A stretch of 64,000 bases of DNA from Anaerolineae bacterium. Its GTDB lineage: Bacteria > Chloroflexota > Anaerolineae > Aggregatilineales > Aggregatilineaceae. The stretch is taken from positions 74,926 to 138,925 of the forward strand of contig JAOSJP010000039.1 of assembly GCA_027494015.1 (NCBI GenBank), given 5' to 3'. The first letter of the stretch is position 1, and the number at the start of each line of letters is the position of its first letter. Below the pieces are notes generated by a model. The model was not told the origin of the DNA. It was given only the letters and a program-made list of their open reading frames with translations, and did no database searches. The position numbers and the translations under genes are program-made. Positions 52,399-60,783 of this stretch are shown piece after piece.

Positions 52399-53402
52399 CC
52401 GCGCTGCGCGATGCTGCGGCGAGCGACGCCGTCGCCGTTGAGTTCGTGACGGCGCTCGCCAGGGACGAGTGCCTCCGCTCCCTGACTCAGGGACCGCGCC
52501 GCTTCGGCGGGCAGCAGCTCAGCGTGCGCGTGCAGGGCGATCGCGTGCTGATCGAGACGGGCTGGCAGCAGCGTTCCTCAGAAAAAGCGCCGGGGCTGTG
52601 GCTGTTGCGCTTCGAGGGGGCGCTTGTTCCCGACGGCGGGGGGACTCGTGTCGTGGGCCAGGTAGTGCGCAACAGCACCCTGGAAACGCTGCTCACTGTG
52701 CCGGGGCTGATCACGTCCATCTTCGCCGTGCTGGGTATTGCCCTGTCCGTGCCGTTTGTAGCGATTCTCTCGGTAATTCTGCTGGCGCTGTTCGCCGTCT
52801 ACTACGTCTATTTTCAGAAGCTGCTCAGCCGCCAGGCGCACGATCTGGCCCGTTGGGTGGCGTCGCGGCTGATGGTGACCGGCGAGCCGGGCCAGAGTTT
52901 GGGAGTCACTATGAGCGAGGGCGAGCGCGGACGTCGGCTCAAGTTCCTGAGCGTGGATTTCGTGACGGCCATGAGCATCGAGGAGTGCCAGGAGTGCCTG
53001 CGGCGCTGCGCTGCCGAAAGCGGCCAGCGCGTCTCCCTGCTGGATGACGGCAGCTTCGCTCTGCGCCGCACGGCGGGCGATGGGGTGGCGCAGACCATTG
53101 CCTTCTGGGGAACGCTGGAAGCGGTGGCGCGTGGGACATGGGTCTGGGGCACTGTCGTCGAGACGGGTGCGCGCCGGGCCGGGCGCTGGGTGTACGGCAT
53201 GGCGTTTGTGGCGCTGTTGCTGGCTCTGGCGGCTCTGGAGTCCGGGGTGCGCGGTGCATGGGGGGCGATGCTGCTGTTGCTGCTGGTTGTGGCCGGGATC
53301 GGTCTGCTGGCGGCGCGGCTGTGGTGGCGCCGGCACCGGCACGCCATGCAGGTCGTCAACTGGGTTTATGACACCCTGTATATCCCCGCGCCACGCGCCT
53401 GA
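52395..53402 (+). CDS. Hypothetical membrane protein with two copies of the same repeated domain
   Basis: A 335-residue protein. GTG 52395 is chosen because it overlaps the upstream stop and follows a G-rich ribosome site. Copy one starts AVEFVTALARDECLRSL, with two helices and DLARWVASRL. Copy two starts SVDFVTAMSIEECQECLRR, has WGTVVETGARRAG and ends in two helices and VVNWVYDTLYI. With the preceding protein this makes three units of one domain: a soluble FVTA-L/M-x3-E/A-C-x2-L beginning, a tryptophan-containing beta section, a helical hairpin in the membrane and a final amphipathic helix. Function is unknown; sensing or scaffolding at the membrane is possible. Confidence 0.55.
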   Translation: MTALRDAAASDAVAVEFVTALARDECLRSLTQGPRRFGGQQLSVRVQGDRVLIETGWQQRSSEKAPGLWLLRFEGALVPDGGGTRVVGQVVRNSTLETLLTVPGLITSIFAVLGIALSVPFVAILSVILLALFAVYYVYFQKLLSRQAHDLARWVASRLMVTGEPGQSLGVTMSEGERGRRLKFLSVDFVTAMSIEECQECLRRCAAESGQRVSLLDDGSFALRRTAGDGVAQTIAFWGTLEAVARGTWVWGTVVETGARRAGRWVYGMAFVALLLALAALESGVRGAWGAMLLLLLVVAGIGLLAARLWWRRHRHAMQVVNWVYDTLYIPAPRA

Positions 53403-53412
53403 TGGCGCAGAT

Positions 53413-53458
53413 GGGGGTGCGAGCAAAACGTGTCAGGCGGGGGCGCTGCTCTGCTGCG
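53413..53458. repeat. GCAGCAGAGC hairpin module with tail, copy 3 (reversed)
   Basis: GCTCGCAAAACG-type tail (reading GGGTGCGAGCAAAACGTGTC) followed by GGGGGCGCTGCTCTGCTGCG, the reverse complement of the module at 51685 and 60691. Confidence 0.7.
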
Positions 53459-53468
53459 CCCTGGATTT

Positions 53469-53561
53469 ACCTCACCCCCAGCCTCGCTGCGCTCGGCTTG
53501 CCCCCTCTCCGTTGACGGAGAGGGGGCGGCGAGGCGCGCCAGCGCCGAGCGGGGGTGAGGT
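53469..53561. repeat. Large palindromic dispersed repeat, copy 8
   Basis: Nearly identical to copy 5 at 33277-33369, including the GTTGAC hairpin loop. Confidence 0.85.
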
Positions 53562-53570
53562 CAATGCGCT

Positions 53571-53611
53571 GCGTCCAGCGAAGTCGCTGACAATCTTTGC
53601 GTGCACCCCTT
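53571..53611. repeat. Repeat module GCGTCCAGCGA...GCACCCCTT, copy 2
   Basis: It matches 33200-33239 with a few changes. Here it follows the large palindrome, whereas at 33200 it precedes it, showing that the modules are rearranged relative to each other. Confidence 0.65.
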
Positions 53612-53761
53612 GATGGCGTGATGGCGTGGATGGCGTGCGCGCTGCCGCCCGTGCGTGCTATACTGAATACAATCGCCCGCAGGGGGTGGTGCCAGCGGCT
53701 GGGGATGGGCCGAGATGCCTGGTGCAATCGCGGATTTCCGCGCAACGAGGAGCGACTGGTC

Positions 53762-55027
53762 ATGCGAACGCGAGCCGTGATTCTGGCTGGAGGGGAAGGT
53801 AGTCGCCTGGGGGTGCTCACTGCCAAGCGTGCCAAGCCGGCGGTGCCTTTTGCCGGCAAATACCGCATCATTGATTTCGCGCTGAGCAATTGCGTCAATT
53901 CTGGCATCTTCGACGTGCTGGTGCTCACCCAATACCGCCCGCACAGTCTCAACGAGCATATCGGCCTGGGCCGCCCCTGGGATCTCGACCGCTCGTTCAC
54001 TGGCGGGGTGCGCCTTCTGCAGCCGTTCCAGGGCCGCCAGGATACCGACTGGTACGCGGGCACGGCAGATGCCGTCACCCAGAACATCAATTTCATCCGG
54101 CGCGGCGGGGCGGGCAATATCCTCGTCCTCTCTGGCGATCACATCTACGAGATGGACTACGACATGTTGATCAAGCACCACGAGGCGCAGGAAGCCGACG
54201 CGACCGTGTGCGTGATCCGCGTCCCGCTCGACGAAGCGCCGCGCTATGGAATCATGGCCGTAGACGAGCACAATCGCATCACAGACTTCGTGGAAAAGCC
54301 GCTCGATCCGCCCGGCGATCTGGCCAATATGGGCGTCTATGTCTTCAGGCTCGACGTGTTGGAAGGCTTGCTGCGCGAGGATGCGGCGCGGACGGAGTCG
54401 CGCCACGACTTCGGCTACAACATCATCCCGCGCATGATGGAGCTGGGCATGAAGGTGATGGCCCATCCCTTTGGCGGCTACTGGATTGACGTGGGGACGA
54501 TTGACGCTTACTGGGAAGCGCACATGGACCTGCTGGATTCGCCGCCGTCGCTGGACCTCAACGACCGCTCGTGGATCATCCACACGCGCTCTGAGGAACG
54601 CCCGCCCGTGCGCATTGAGAAGGGGGCGACTGTCGAGGACAGCATGATCACCGACGGCTCGATCATCGGCGCGGGCGCGCGCGTAGTGCGCAGCGTGTTG
54701 TCGCCCGGCGTGTTCGTCGGCCCGAACGCTGTCGTGCGCGACAGCGTGATCCTGACCGACAGCTACATCGAGCGCGATGCTGTCATCGAGCGCGCAGTGA
54801 TTGACAAAGGGGCTGTCGTGGGGCAGGGCGCGCGCGTCGGCGAGGTGACCGCGCTCGGCGACCTGGCCATTGCCTGCATCGGCAAGAACTCAACTGTCCC
54901 GCCGGGGTTCGTCGTCGGGAAAGGATGTGTGCTCGGCGTTGATCTGCGCGCGGACGAAGTCGCGGCGGAGTTTCCGGGCGGCGTCATTCCCGCCAACACG
55001 CGCGTCAGCTATCGCCTGGCCCGGTGA
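53762..55027 (+). CDS. glgC: Glucose-1-phosphate adenylyltransferase (ADP-glucose pyrophosphorylase)
   Basis: A 421-residue enzyme that makes ADP-glucose for glycogen synthesis. The N-terminal nucleotidyltransferase domain has [13 protein letters not shown] with [20 protein letters not shown] and CVNSGI, then the catalytic-region [14 protein letters not shown] and YNIIPRM. The C-terminal left-handed beta-helix (about 290-400, hexapeptide pattern such as [19 protein letters not shown]) is the allosteric domain. The start at ATG 53762 is set by AGGAG upstream. It lies near a debranching enzyme and a CBM48 protein, a compact glycogen set on opposite strands. Confidence 0.95.
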   Translation: MRTRAVILAGGEGSRLGVLTAKRAKPAVPFAGKYRIIDFALSNCVNSGIFDVLVLTQYRPHSLNEHIGLGRPWDLDRSFTGGVRLLQPFQGRQDTDWYAGTADAVTQNINFIRRGGAGNILVLSGDHIYEMDYDMLIKHHEAQEADATVCVIRVPLDEAPRYGIMAVDEHNRITDFVEKPLDPPGDLANMGVYVFRLDVLEGLLREDAARTESRHDFGYNIIPRMMELGMKVMAHPFGGYWIDVGTIDAYWEAHMDLLDSPPSLDLNDRSWIIHTRSEERPPVRIEKGATVEDSMITDGSIIGAGARVVRSVLSPGVFVGPNAVVRDSVILTDSYIERDAVIERAVIDKGAVVGQGARVGEVTALGDLAIACIGKNSTVPPGFVVGKGCVLGVDLRADEVAAEFPGGVIPANTRVSYRLAR

Positions 55028-55102
55028 CGCGGACTCTTCAGCGCGAAAGTGGCAAGCGGGGTGTGCGCGAGCGCACCCCGTCCTTGTTTCCTACTGTCTG
55101 GT

Positions 55103-55735
55103 TCAGGGAGTGGTGGCGCTATCCAGCGAGGCGCGCTGTTCGAAGGTGACGCTGGCCAGCGTGCGGTCGCAGCCTTCGGCGCTGAAGATGATCTCGACGG
55201 GCGCGGACAGGTAGCGCCCCATCCCCGCGAGTTGCACCCATACCCGCCGGTTGATGCCCCCCGCGACGGCCAACTGCCAGTGGCCGGTCTCATGACCGGC
55301 GGTTTCGCCGGTGAGCAGCAGGCGTGGGGCCACGTAATCGCCCCAGGCCAGCACGGTCAGGGCATCGGTGGGCTGGCCGCTGCTGTCCAGGATGCTGCCG
55401 GTGACCAGGTGCTCCGCGCACGACTCACCAGGGCGAAAGCTGGGCGAGTCGTCGCTTGGGGCGAAAGGATACTGCCCGCCGACCAACGCCGCGCCCGGCT
55501 CCGGCGACGGCGCGAAGTCGGACTGGACGAAGTACATGCCGGGGGCCAGCGCGGTCAGCGTGGCCGCAAAATCAGATTCCCGGCTGGCTTCCTGCGCGTT
55601 GGCCAGGAGGATGACCAACACGGCGGCGGTCAGCATGCCCAGGAGAAGCAGCACGACCCCGCCCAACATCAGCCGGTAGGCGCGGCTGGAGGGCGGTAGG
55701 GCGGGGCGGGGCGCTGGATACGACTCGTCGGCCAT
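55103..55735 (-). CDS. Hypothetical single-span membrane protein
   Basis: A 210-residue protein. A short proline-rich N-terminus and one helix (residues 22-46) anchor an extracytoplasmic body of about 160 residues. The body has two cysteines (GESCAEHLVTG and SAEGCDRTL) that may form a disulfide, and a beta-rich look with GSILDSSGQPTDALTVLAWG, reminiscent of carboxypeptidase-regulatory-like or Ig-like folds. No catalytic motif is seen. It lies 33 bases downstream of the debranching enzyme gene and could be co-transcribed. Confidence 0.6.
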   Translation of the reverse strand: MADESYPAPRPALPPSSRAYRLMLGGVVLLLLGMLTAAVLVILLANAQEASRESDFAATLTALAPGMYFVQSDFAPSPEPGAALVGGQYPFAPSDDSPSFRPGESCAEHLVTGSILDSSGQPTDALTVLAWGDYVAPRLLLTGETAGHETGHWQLAVAGGINRRVWVQLAGMGRYLSAPVEIIFSAEGCDRTLASVTFEQRASLDSATTP

Positions 55736-55768
55736 AGAAATCCCTCAGGCAATCCCCCAGGCGTGCGG

Positions 55769-57778
55769 CTAACTCTTGCCGGCCTTCAACCCTGGCTCCA
55801 GGGCGCGGTAGGCACGCAGCACTTCGGCCACGCTCCACGCCTGCGCGACCGCCCCGCGCGGCTGGTGGGGCGGGTCGCCGTCGAAGATCTCGCCGAGCGT
55901 GCCCAGCCCTTGATCGGCCAGATGGTCGGCCAGCGGCTCCAGGTAGCTGAACGCGGTACGCGCCTTGCCGTAGACGCGGTAATACGCGATGGCGAACGGC
56001 CCCAGCAGCCAGGCCCAGGCGGTTCCCTGGTGATAGGCGCTGTCGCGCTGCAAGGGATCGCCGCCGTAGTGCCCGGCGTATTCGCTTTCGTCGGGGGCCA
56101 GGCTGCGCAGCCCGTAGGAGACCAGCAGCTCGCGCGCGCAGATGTCTACTACGGCCTGCGCCCGCTCGCCTTCCAGCAGCGGGAAGGGCAGCGCAACGGC
56201 GAAAATCTGGTTGGGGCGCAGCGTCGGATCGTCACCCTCCGGCCCGTCCACCACGTCGTACAGGTAGCCACCATTGTACCAGAAACGCCGGGCGAAACTC
56301 TCCTGCGCGCGGTCGGCCAGGGCCGCGTACTGGGCGGCGTCCTCGTCGCGCCCCAGGGCAGCGGCCAGCTCAGCGGTGATGCGCAGGGCGTTGACCCACA
56401 GCGCGTTGATCTCCACCGCCTTGCCGACGCGCGGCGTCACCACCCAGTCGTCAATCTTGGCGTCCATCCAGGTGAGCTGCAGACCGGGTTCCCCGGCGAA
56501 AAGCAGGCCGTCTGCCGGGTCCATGCGGATGTTATAGCGCGTCCCCTCGATGTGCCAGCGCAGGATGTCGGCCAGCACGGGGTATAAGTCCTGGAAGAGC
56601 GGATCGCTGGCGCCGGTCGCCTGGAAGTGCGCATAGATTGCCTGGAAATACCATAACGTAGCGTCTACGGTGTTGTATTCGGGCGCGCTGCCCGCGTCCG
56701 GGAAGCGATTGGGCAGCATCCCCTGATCCACACAGCGGGCATAGGTGCGCAGAATCTCGGCGCTCTCCTCGACGCGCCCGACGGCCAGAGTCAGGCCGGG
56801 CAGGGCGATCATGGTGTCGCGGCCCCAATCGCTGAACCAGGGGTAGCCGGCCAGGACGCTTTTGCCCGGCGTGCCGTTCATGTCGCGCATGACCAGAAAC
56901 TGGTCGGCGGACAGGGCAAGCTGGCGAATCCAGGCGGGCGCGTCGTCCAGCCCGGCGCTGGCGCGCAGCGAGTCCTGGCGCTGCTGCTCGGCGAGCAGCG
57001 CGTCGTGCCAGGGCGGGGGGTCACTCTCTTCGGCGGTGAAGACAAGGGCCAGAGTGCTGCCCAGGTCCAGCTCGGCGGTGAGAGACGCTGCGGCGAAGAG
57101 GTCTTCCTGGTCGCCCAGGCCGCGCCGCTTTTCTTCGGAGAGATGGAAAGACCACCACCACTCGGAGTCGGGGACGATGGCCCCCTGGCTGGTGAAGATG
57201 CGCAGCGTGTCGCCCTCGTTGTCATTGCGATCCGGGTGCTGGATGACGCGCACGCCGGACCCGCACGACCAGGGCGCAGGGATGGACGTCACCTCCACCG
57301 GGTAGCCACCTTTGGTCAGCTTGTGGTGATCGCGGTAGGTGCACAGCGGCTTGATGACCAGCTTGAGGTGTGCGGTGCCGCGCACGTAAGAATACGTGAC
57401 GTAGGTCGTGTTGTGACCGTGTGCCATCCAGATGCGCTGCACCAGGCGCACATCGCCCAGCCCCCACACGAAAACGGGAATGGCCCCTTCCAGGTGAAAA
57501 CTCTCCAGATGACGATAGCCGTCCGGCAGCACGACGCCCGCCACCCATTCGTGGGTCACCAGGGGCGAGCGACGCCCGTCAATGTCCACCCAGGTGTCGA
57601 GGTCGGCGACGAGCACGGTGCGGCGGGTGGGCGGCTGAAGCGAGGCGGTGAGCAGGCTGTGGTAGCGGCGCGTGCGCGCCCCCGCCAGCGTCCCCAGCGC
57701 GTAGCCGCCGATGCCGTTGGTGACGAGCCATTCGCGGCGCAGCAGCGCATCAAGCGTTTCACGACCAAAGTGGACCAT
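55769..57778 (-). CDS. Amylo-alpha-1,6-glucosidase (glycogen debranching enzyme)
   Basis: A 669-residue glycogen-debranching enzyme of the bacterial/archaeal GDE type. The N-terminal domain begins REWLVTNGIGGYALGTLAGA, a hallmark of this family, with RRYHSLLTASL. The C-terminal GH133-like (alpha/alpha)6 barrel from about residue 295 has AGYPWFSDWGRDTMIALPGL with catalytic-region acidic residues, NTVDATLWYFQAIYAHF, and SAYHQGTAWAWLLGPF. It removes alpha-1,6 branches during glycogen breakdown. It is oriented against glgC. Confidence 0.92.
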   Translation of the reverse strand: MVHFGRETLDALLRREWLVTNGIGGYALGTLAGARTRRYHSLLTASLQPPTRRTVLVADLDTWVDIDGRRSPLVTHEWVAGVVLPDGYRHLESFHLEGAIPVFVWGLGDVRLVQRIWMAHGHNTTYVTYSYVRGTAHLKLVIKPLCTYRDHHKLTKGGYPVEVTSIPAPWSCGSGVRVIQHPDRNDNEGDTLRIFTSQGAIVPDSEWWWSFHLSEEKRRGLGDQEDLFAAASLTAELDLGSTLALVFTAEESDPPPWHDALLAEQQRQDSLRASAGLDDAPAWIRQLALSADQFLVMRDMNGTPGKSVLAGYPWFSDWGRDTMIALPGLTLAVGRVEESAEILRTYARCVDQGMLPNRFPDAGSAPEYNTVDATLWYFQAIYAHFQATGASDPLFQDLYPVLADILRWHIEGTRYNIRMDPADGLLFAGEPGLQLTWMDAKIDDWVVTPRVGKAVEINALWVNALRITAELAAALGRDEDAAQYAALADRAQESFARRFWYNGGYLYDVVDGPEGDDPTLRPNQIFAVALPFPLLEGERAQAVVDICARELLVSYGLRSLAPDESEYAGHYGGDPLQRDSAYHQGTAWAWLLGPFAIAYYRVYGKARTAFSYLEPLADHLADQGLGTLGEIFDGDPPHQPRGAVAQAWSVAEVLRAYRALEPGLKAGKS

Positions 57779-57934
57779 TCGGGACTCCGCGCAAAGCTGG
57801 TTGTGGCGAACAGCCGCCCGTCTGGCTTGAGCGAGTACGGGCGGTGAAGCGTCAGAACGAGGGGCGCACCGCGCGGGCGAAGATGAGGCATGGCGGCGCG
57901 CCCGCTGTCGTGTGCCTGCAATGCAGTATGATCG

Positions 57935-58243
57935 CTAGTCGGGGCTGGTGTTGACCACTGAGTTGTCGCCGCTGAACGGGTTGGCGACGTAGCGATCCGC
58001 GTCCCAATCGTTGTGCCAGTGGCTGCCATTGATCAGGTAGCGGAACTGGTACTCGCGGTTGGGTTCCAGGTCCAGCGAGACCTTGACCTTGCCGTTCTTG
58101 TAGCGCGTCATGGGGGTGGCGGCTTCGTCCCAATCGTTGAAGTCGCCCACCAGGTACGCGCTCTCTGTGCTGGCGGCGATGGAATCGGGGAGCGTGAACT
58201 CCACCTTCACCTTGCCGCTCTTGAGAAAACGCTTTGTGAACAT
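57935..58243 (-). CDS. Stand-alone CBM48 (isoamylase N-terminal-like) glycan-binding protein
   Basis: A 102-residue protein consisting almost wholly of one CBM48/early-set beta-sandwich. YLVGDFNDWDEAATPMTRYK and YQFRYLINGSHWHNDWDADR are the diagnostic strands with glycogen-contact tryptophans. CBM48 is normally the N-terminal domain of branching or debranching enzymes or of AMPK-beta-type regulators; here it is encoded alone. Proximity to glycogen genes suggests a glycogen-targeting or regulatory subunit. The start is ATG 58243, with AGGAG upstream. Confidence 0.82.
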   Translation of the reverse strand: MFTKRFLKSGKVKVEFTLPDSIAASTESAYLVGDFNDWDEAATPMTRYKNGKVKVSLDLEPNREYQFRYLINGSHWHNDWDADRYVANPFSGDNSVVNTSPD

Positions 58244-58690
58244 CCTGCTACTCCTTGTGCTTGAGAACTTACGCCGCCGATTCTACCACACGTCACAGAC
58301 AGTACCAGGGTTAGTATATGAGCGCCGGTGCGCTCGGCAGCGACGGCAGCGGTGTTGTGGGGCGCTCACAGCGGATTTCGCATAGACCAGGGCCGCAATC
58401 TGTTGATCAGATTGTCGCACAACAGCTTGCCGCCCCGCCACCCGATTGCATAGCGTTGAATTAGCTCATATAATAATAGAAGTAAGTCTCTATCGCTGGT
58501 GCCTTGAACACGGCTATTGCCTGGCTCCCGGACGATCCGACCTGGCGCTCTCGCCTTGTCCTTTCGCTTTTTCGCCGCAGTCGTCGTGCACTCCCGTCTT
58601 CTTCACTATCCGCTCCCATCCGGTTTGCCCTAGAACGTCCTGCTACCGCCCCTTAGTTACAGCGATGGCCAGCACAAAAGGAGGATAAGC
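58244..58690. other. Intergenic region with promoter for the peptidase operon
   Basis: This 447-base divergent gap carries a strong promoter match at 58446-58474 and a leader of about 200 bases before the lipoprotein gene. No repeat core was seen, and no riboswitch was recognised in the leader. Confidence 0.5.
58446..58474 (+). promoter_or_regulatory. Consensus-like promoter for peptidase operon
   Basis: TTGCAT and TATAAT are separated by 17 bases in an AT-rich island, the best sigma-70-type match I noticed in the window. It lies about 210 bases upstream of the lipoprotein start. Confidence 0.55.
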
Positions 58691-59269
58691 GTGAAACGAA
58701 AGCGCATTCAGATAGGCGTTCTGCTCGCGCTGTTGCTCGTTCTGGCAGCGTGCCAGTGCGATCCCGCTGTGATCGGCTCTCAGCCGGTGACGCTTCGCGC
58801 TCAGGAGCAGTCCAACTGGTGCTGGGCAGCCAGCGGCCAGATGGTCATGGAGTTCCTGGGACACTCGGTGGGCCAGTGCACCCAGGCGAACAATCGCCTG
58901 GGGCGCACCGACTGCTGCAACTCGCCGCTTCCGTCCGGCTGCAACTCGACCGGCTGGCCGGAATTCGACAAATACGATTTCACCTACAAGACCACTTCCA
59001 ATGCCGCGCTGAGCTGGGACGACGTGCAGGAACAAATCTACTGCAAGAAAGTCCCCATCGCCTTTAGTTGGCACTGGAACGGTGGCGGCGGGCACATGAT
59101 GGTGCTGATCGGCTATGTGACGGTCAGCGGTGTCGCCTATGTCACCATCAACGATCCCTGGGCACCCGGCGTCGGCGATCAGCGGGTGATCACCTACGCG
59201 CAGTACGTCAGCGGATCGGGCTACACCCACTGGAACGACTACTATGACTTCAAGTACACGGGCAGTTGA
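58691..59269 (+). CDS. Lipoprotein papain-like cysteine peptidase (C70/AvrRpt2-like)
   Basis: A 192-residue exported protein. A signal ends in a lipobox LAAC with Cys21, so it should be lipid-anchored outside the cytoplasm. The mature part begins with the papain-like motif EQSNWCWAASGQMVMEFLG, with catalytic Cys44. GGHMMVLIGY gives His135, and TINDPW the Asn154/Asp155. This pattern matches the papain-like_cys_pep (C70) group that includes AvrRpt2-type peptidases. Four further cysteines (QCTQ, DCCN, GCN) may form disulfides. The GTG start at 58691 follows AGGAGG. It is followed by an anchored partner gene 11 bases on. The substrate is unknown; extracellular or competitor proteins are possible. 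Confidence 0.78.
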   Translation: MKRKRIQIGVLLALLLVLAACQCDPAVIGSQPVTLRAQEQSNWCWAASGQMVMEFLGHSVGQCTQANNRLGRTDCCNSPLPSGCNSTGWPEFDKYDFTYKTTSNAALSWDDVQEQIYCKKVPIAFSWHWNGGGGHMMVLIGYVTVSGVAYVTINDPWAPGVGDQRVITYAQYVSGSGYTHWNDYYDFKYTGS

Positions 59270-59280
59270 GGAGGCGTATC

Positions 59281-59955
59281 ATGAGAAGGGTAAAGAGGAG
59301 AACACCGCTGCTCGTCCTTGTCGTCGTGGTGCTGGTCGTCATCGTCGTGGCAGTGCTCTACCTGCTGCTGGGCCGCGAAGAGGAGCCGGACAAGGAACCT
59401 CCAGGCCAGGACACGGCTCAACTGGCCGCTGAAGAGGCGTTGAAGACGCTGGAAAAGCTGGTCACGGCGGAGAACTACGCGGCGATGGGTTTCGCATCGC
59501 TCGATGAAGTGGCCCAGGCCCAACTGGGCGTGCCCATGACCGTCTATCGCGTCCAGCTTGACCATCTGCGCGAATACACCCCCGGCGAGACCGATCCGGT
59601 GGCGCTGCTGGTAGATGTCAGCCGCCAGTTGTACCCAGTCACTGTCGGGGAGGAAGTGCGCTCGTCCGTGGCTGTTGAGGAGTCGCGAGAGGTCTGGCGC
59701 GGCACCGATTTCGGCGCGCCAGGCCTGATGAAGGCCCTCAGCCAGTACCGGCAAAGTGATGATGACTTCGCCGTGCACGTGGGCTTTCTGGGGCTGTATT
59801 TCGTCGGGCAGCGCAACGAAGACGGCTTGTGGCTGACGCCTCTGCTGGATGATCCCGATCTCGGTTTCGTCGCCGGAGAGCCGCTTGCCGTCGAGGAAGT
59901 CTTCAGAGCGTTGCTGCCGCTGGCGCAGGAGTACAAAGAGGAAGCGCCGATGTAG
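59281..59955 (+). CDS. Hypothetical membrane-anchored protein, partner of the peptidase
   Basis: A 224-residue protein. A basic N-terminus (MRRVKRR) and one strong helix (residues 9-32) anchor an acidic extracytoplasmic body, beginning with a Glu/Pro-rich linker. The body is mixed alpha/beta, with no known motif. VPMTVYRVQLDHLREYTPG and AVEESREVWRGTDFG look like core strands. AGGAGG fixes ATG 59281. Its tight linkage to the peptidase suggests an inhibitor, adaptor or substrate. That role is inference only. Confidence 0.6.
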   Translation: MRRVKRRTPLLVLVVVVLVVIVVAVLYLLLGREEEPDKEPPGQDTAQLAAEEALKTLEKLVTAENYAAMGFASLDEVAQAQLGVPMTVYRVQLDHLREYTPGETDPVALLVDVSRQLYPVTVGEEVRSSVAVEESREVWRGTDFGAPGLMKALSQYRQSDDDFAVHVGFLGLYFVGQRNEDGLWLTPLLDDPDLGFVAGEPLAVEEVFRALLPLAQEYKEEAPM

Positions 59956-60309
59956 AGCGCCTTTGCCAACGCTAACGCTCGCGCGGGGCGTGTCGCTGAG
60001 ACGCATAGGCATTAAGCTAAGCCGCCTCTCCCCCTCAATCCCCCTCTCCAGCCGAGCTAGAGAGGGGGACTTAGACCGGTTCGCGTGACACTTTCCCCCT
60101 CCCTGGCTTGGCCGCTGAGGGGGCCAGGGGGAGGGGCGTTCTGCCGGGGCGTTCCCGCCAGATGCCTTAACTTAATGCGCATGTGTCGCTGAGACGCGCC
60201 CCTTTTCGTCGGGGTAGGTCGCCTACCCCTACACCGCATCCTGCATTACACTGGCGGGATGTCGAAGGTGTTGGCCTGGCGACAGACTGCGGACGGGGGA
60301 GGTGGCTTC
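59956..60309. other. Intergenic region containing the unoccupied MITE target site
   Basis: These 354 bases are mostly C/T- and G-rich repeat modules. Bases 60024-60070 match the flanks of the MITE-like element at 18229-18442 but without the element, joining through a single CTAG (60057-60060). A GTAGG/CCTAC hairpin lies near 60212. No gene was seen. Confidence 0.55.
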
Positions 60310-60600
60310 ATGGCTGGTGATCGCTCTCAGGGAACGCAGGACAGCGACCTGCCCACCCTGCCGGAGTTCCCGGCGTCGCTGGAGCCGCACGAGCTGCTGG
60401 AGATCGTGGCTGGCGAGCTGCGCGGGCCGCTCGGCGCGGTCGAAGGGTGGGCACGCATTATCGCCGATGACCCGCGCCTGGAGGCGATCTCGCTGGAAGC
60501 CGCCGAGTCAATCCCGGCGCTGACGGCCTACATGCGCGCGTTGCTGGCGCGGGTCGAGCAGTACCTGGCAGCGCGCGGGCCGGGCCAGGGTCTGTCATGA
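60310..60600 (+). CDS. Orphan histidine-kinase dimerisation-like protein without phospho-acceptor His
   Basis: A 96-residue soluble protein. After about 25 disordered residues, HELLEIVAGELRGPLGAVEG followed by WARII parallels the HisKA helix (S-H-E-L-R-T-P-L-t-x-I-x-G-y-a-x-L), but Gly35 takes the place of the phospho-accepting His. A second helix (about 60-86) would complete a helical hairpin. No ATPase domain follows; the gene ends in TGA at 60600. ATG 60310 is preceded by GGGGAGG. It may dimerise with, or act as a decoy for, a true kinase. The homology is suggested by pattern only. Confidence 0.5.
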   Translation: MAGDRSQGTQDSDLPTLPEFPASLEPHELLEIVAGELRGPLGAVEGWARIIADDPRLEAISLEAAESIPALTAYMRALLARVEQYLAARGPGQGLS

Positions 60601-60636
60601 GCGGGGCGTGGCGAACGCGCGAGCACCCTCAGCGGC

Positions 60637-60675
60637 GGTGTGCGTGCAAAGGTTGACGGTGACTCGCTGGGCGCG
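60637..60675. repeat. Repeat module GCGTCCAGCGA...GCACCCCTT, copy 3 (reversed)
   Basis: The reverse complement of the modules at 33200 and 53571, with several substitutions. It is joined to the GCAGCAGAGC module that follows. Confidence 0.55.
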
Positions 60676-60690
60676 GGGGTGAAATACACC

Positions 60691-60737
60691 AGGGCGCAGC
60701 AGAGCAGCGCCCCTACCTGACAGGTTTTGCACGCCCC
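60691..60737. repeat. GCAGCAGAGC hairpin module with tail, copy 4
   Basis: The GGGCGC-arm hairpin followed by CTACCTGACAGGTTTTGCAC, matching the module at 51685 and, reversed, at 53413. Confidence 0.7.
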
Positions 60738-60783
60738 TTCAGCAGCGCGACCGTGCGGCTTGACTGAATATCCTAGTGAAGGG

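Larger units (their letters stand above)
53403..53761. other. Intergenic region upstream of glgC with three repeat modules
   Basis: It holds the reversed GCAGCAGAGC module (53413-53458), the large palindrome (53469-53561) and the GCGTCCAGCGA module (53571-53611), joined end to end. A TATACT at 53659-53664 may be the -10 of glgC. The -35 is not clear, because that stretch is a short tandem GATGGCGTG repeat. Confidence 0.5.
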
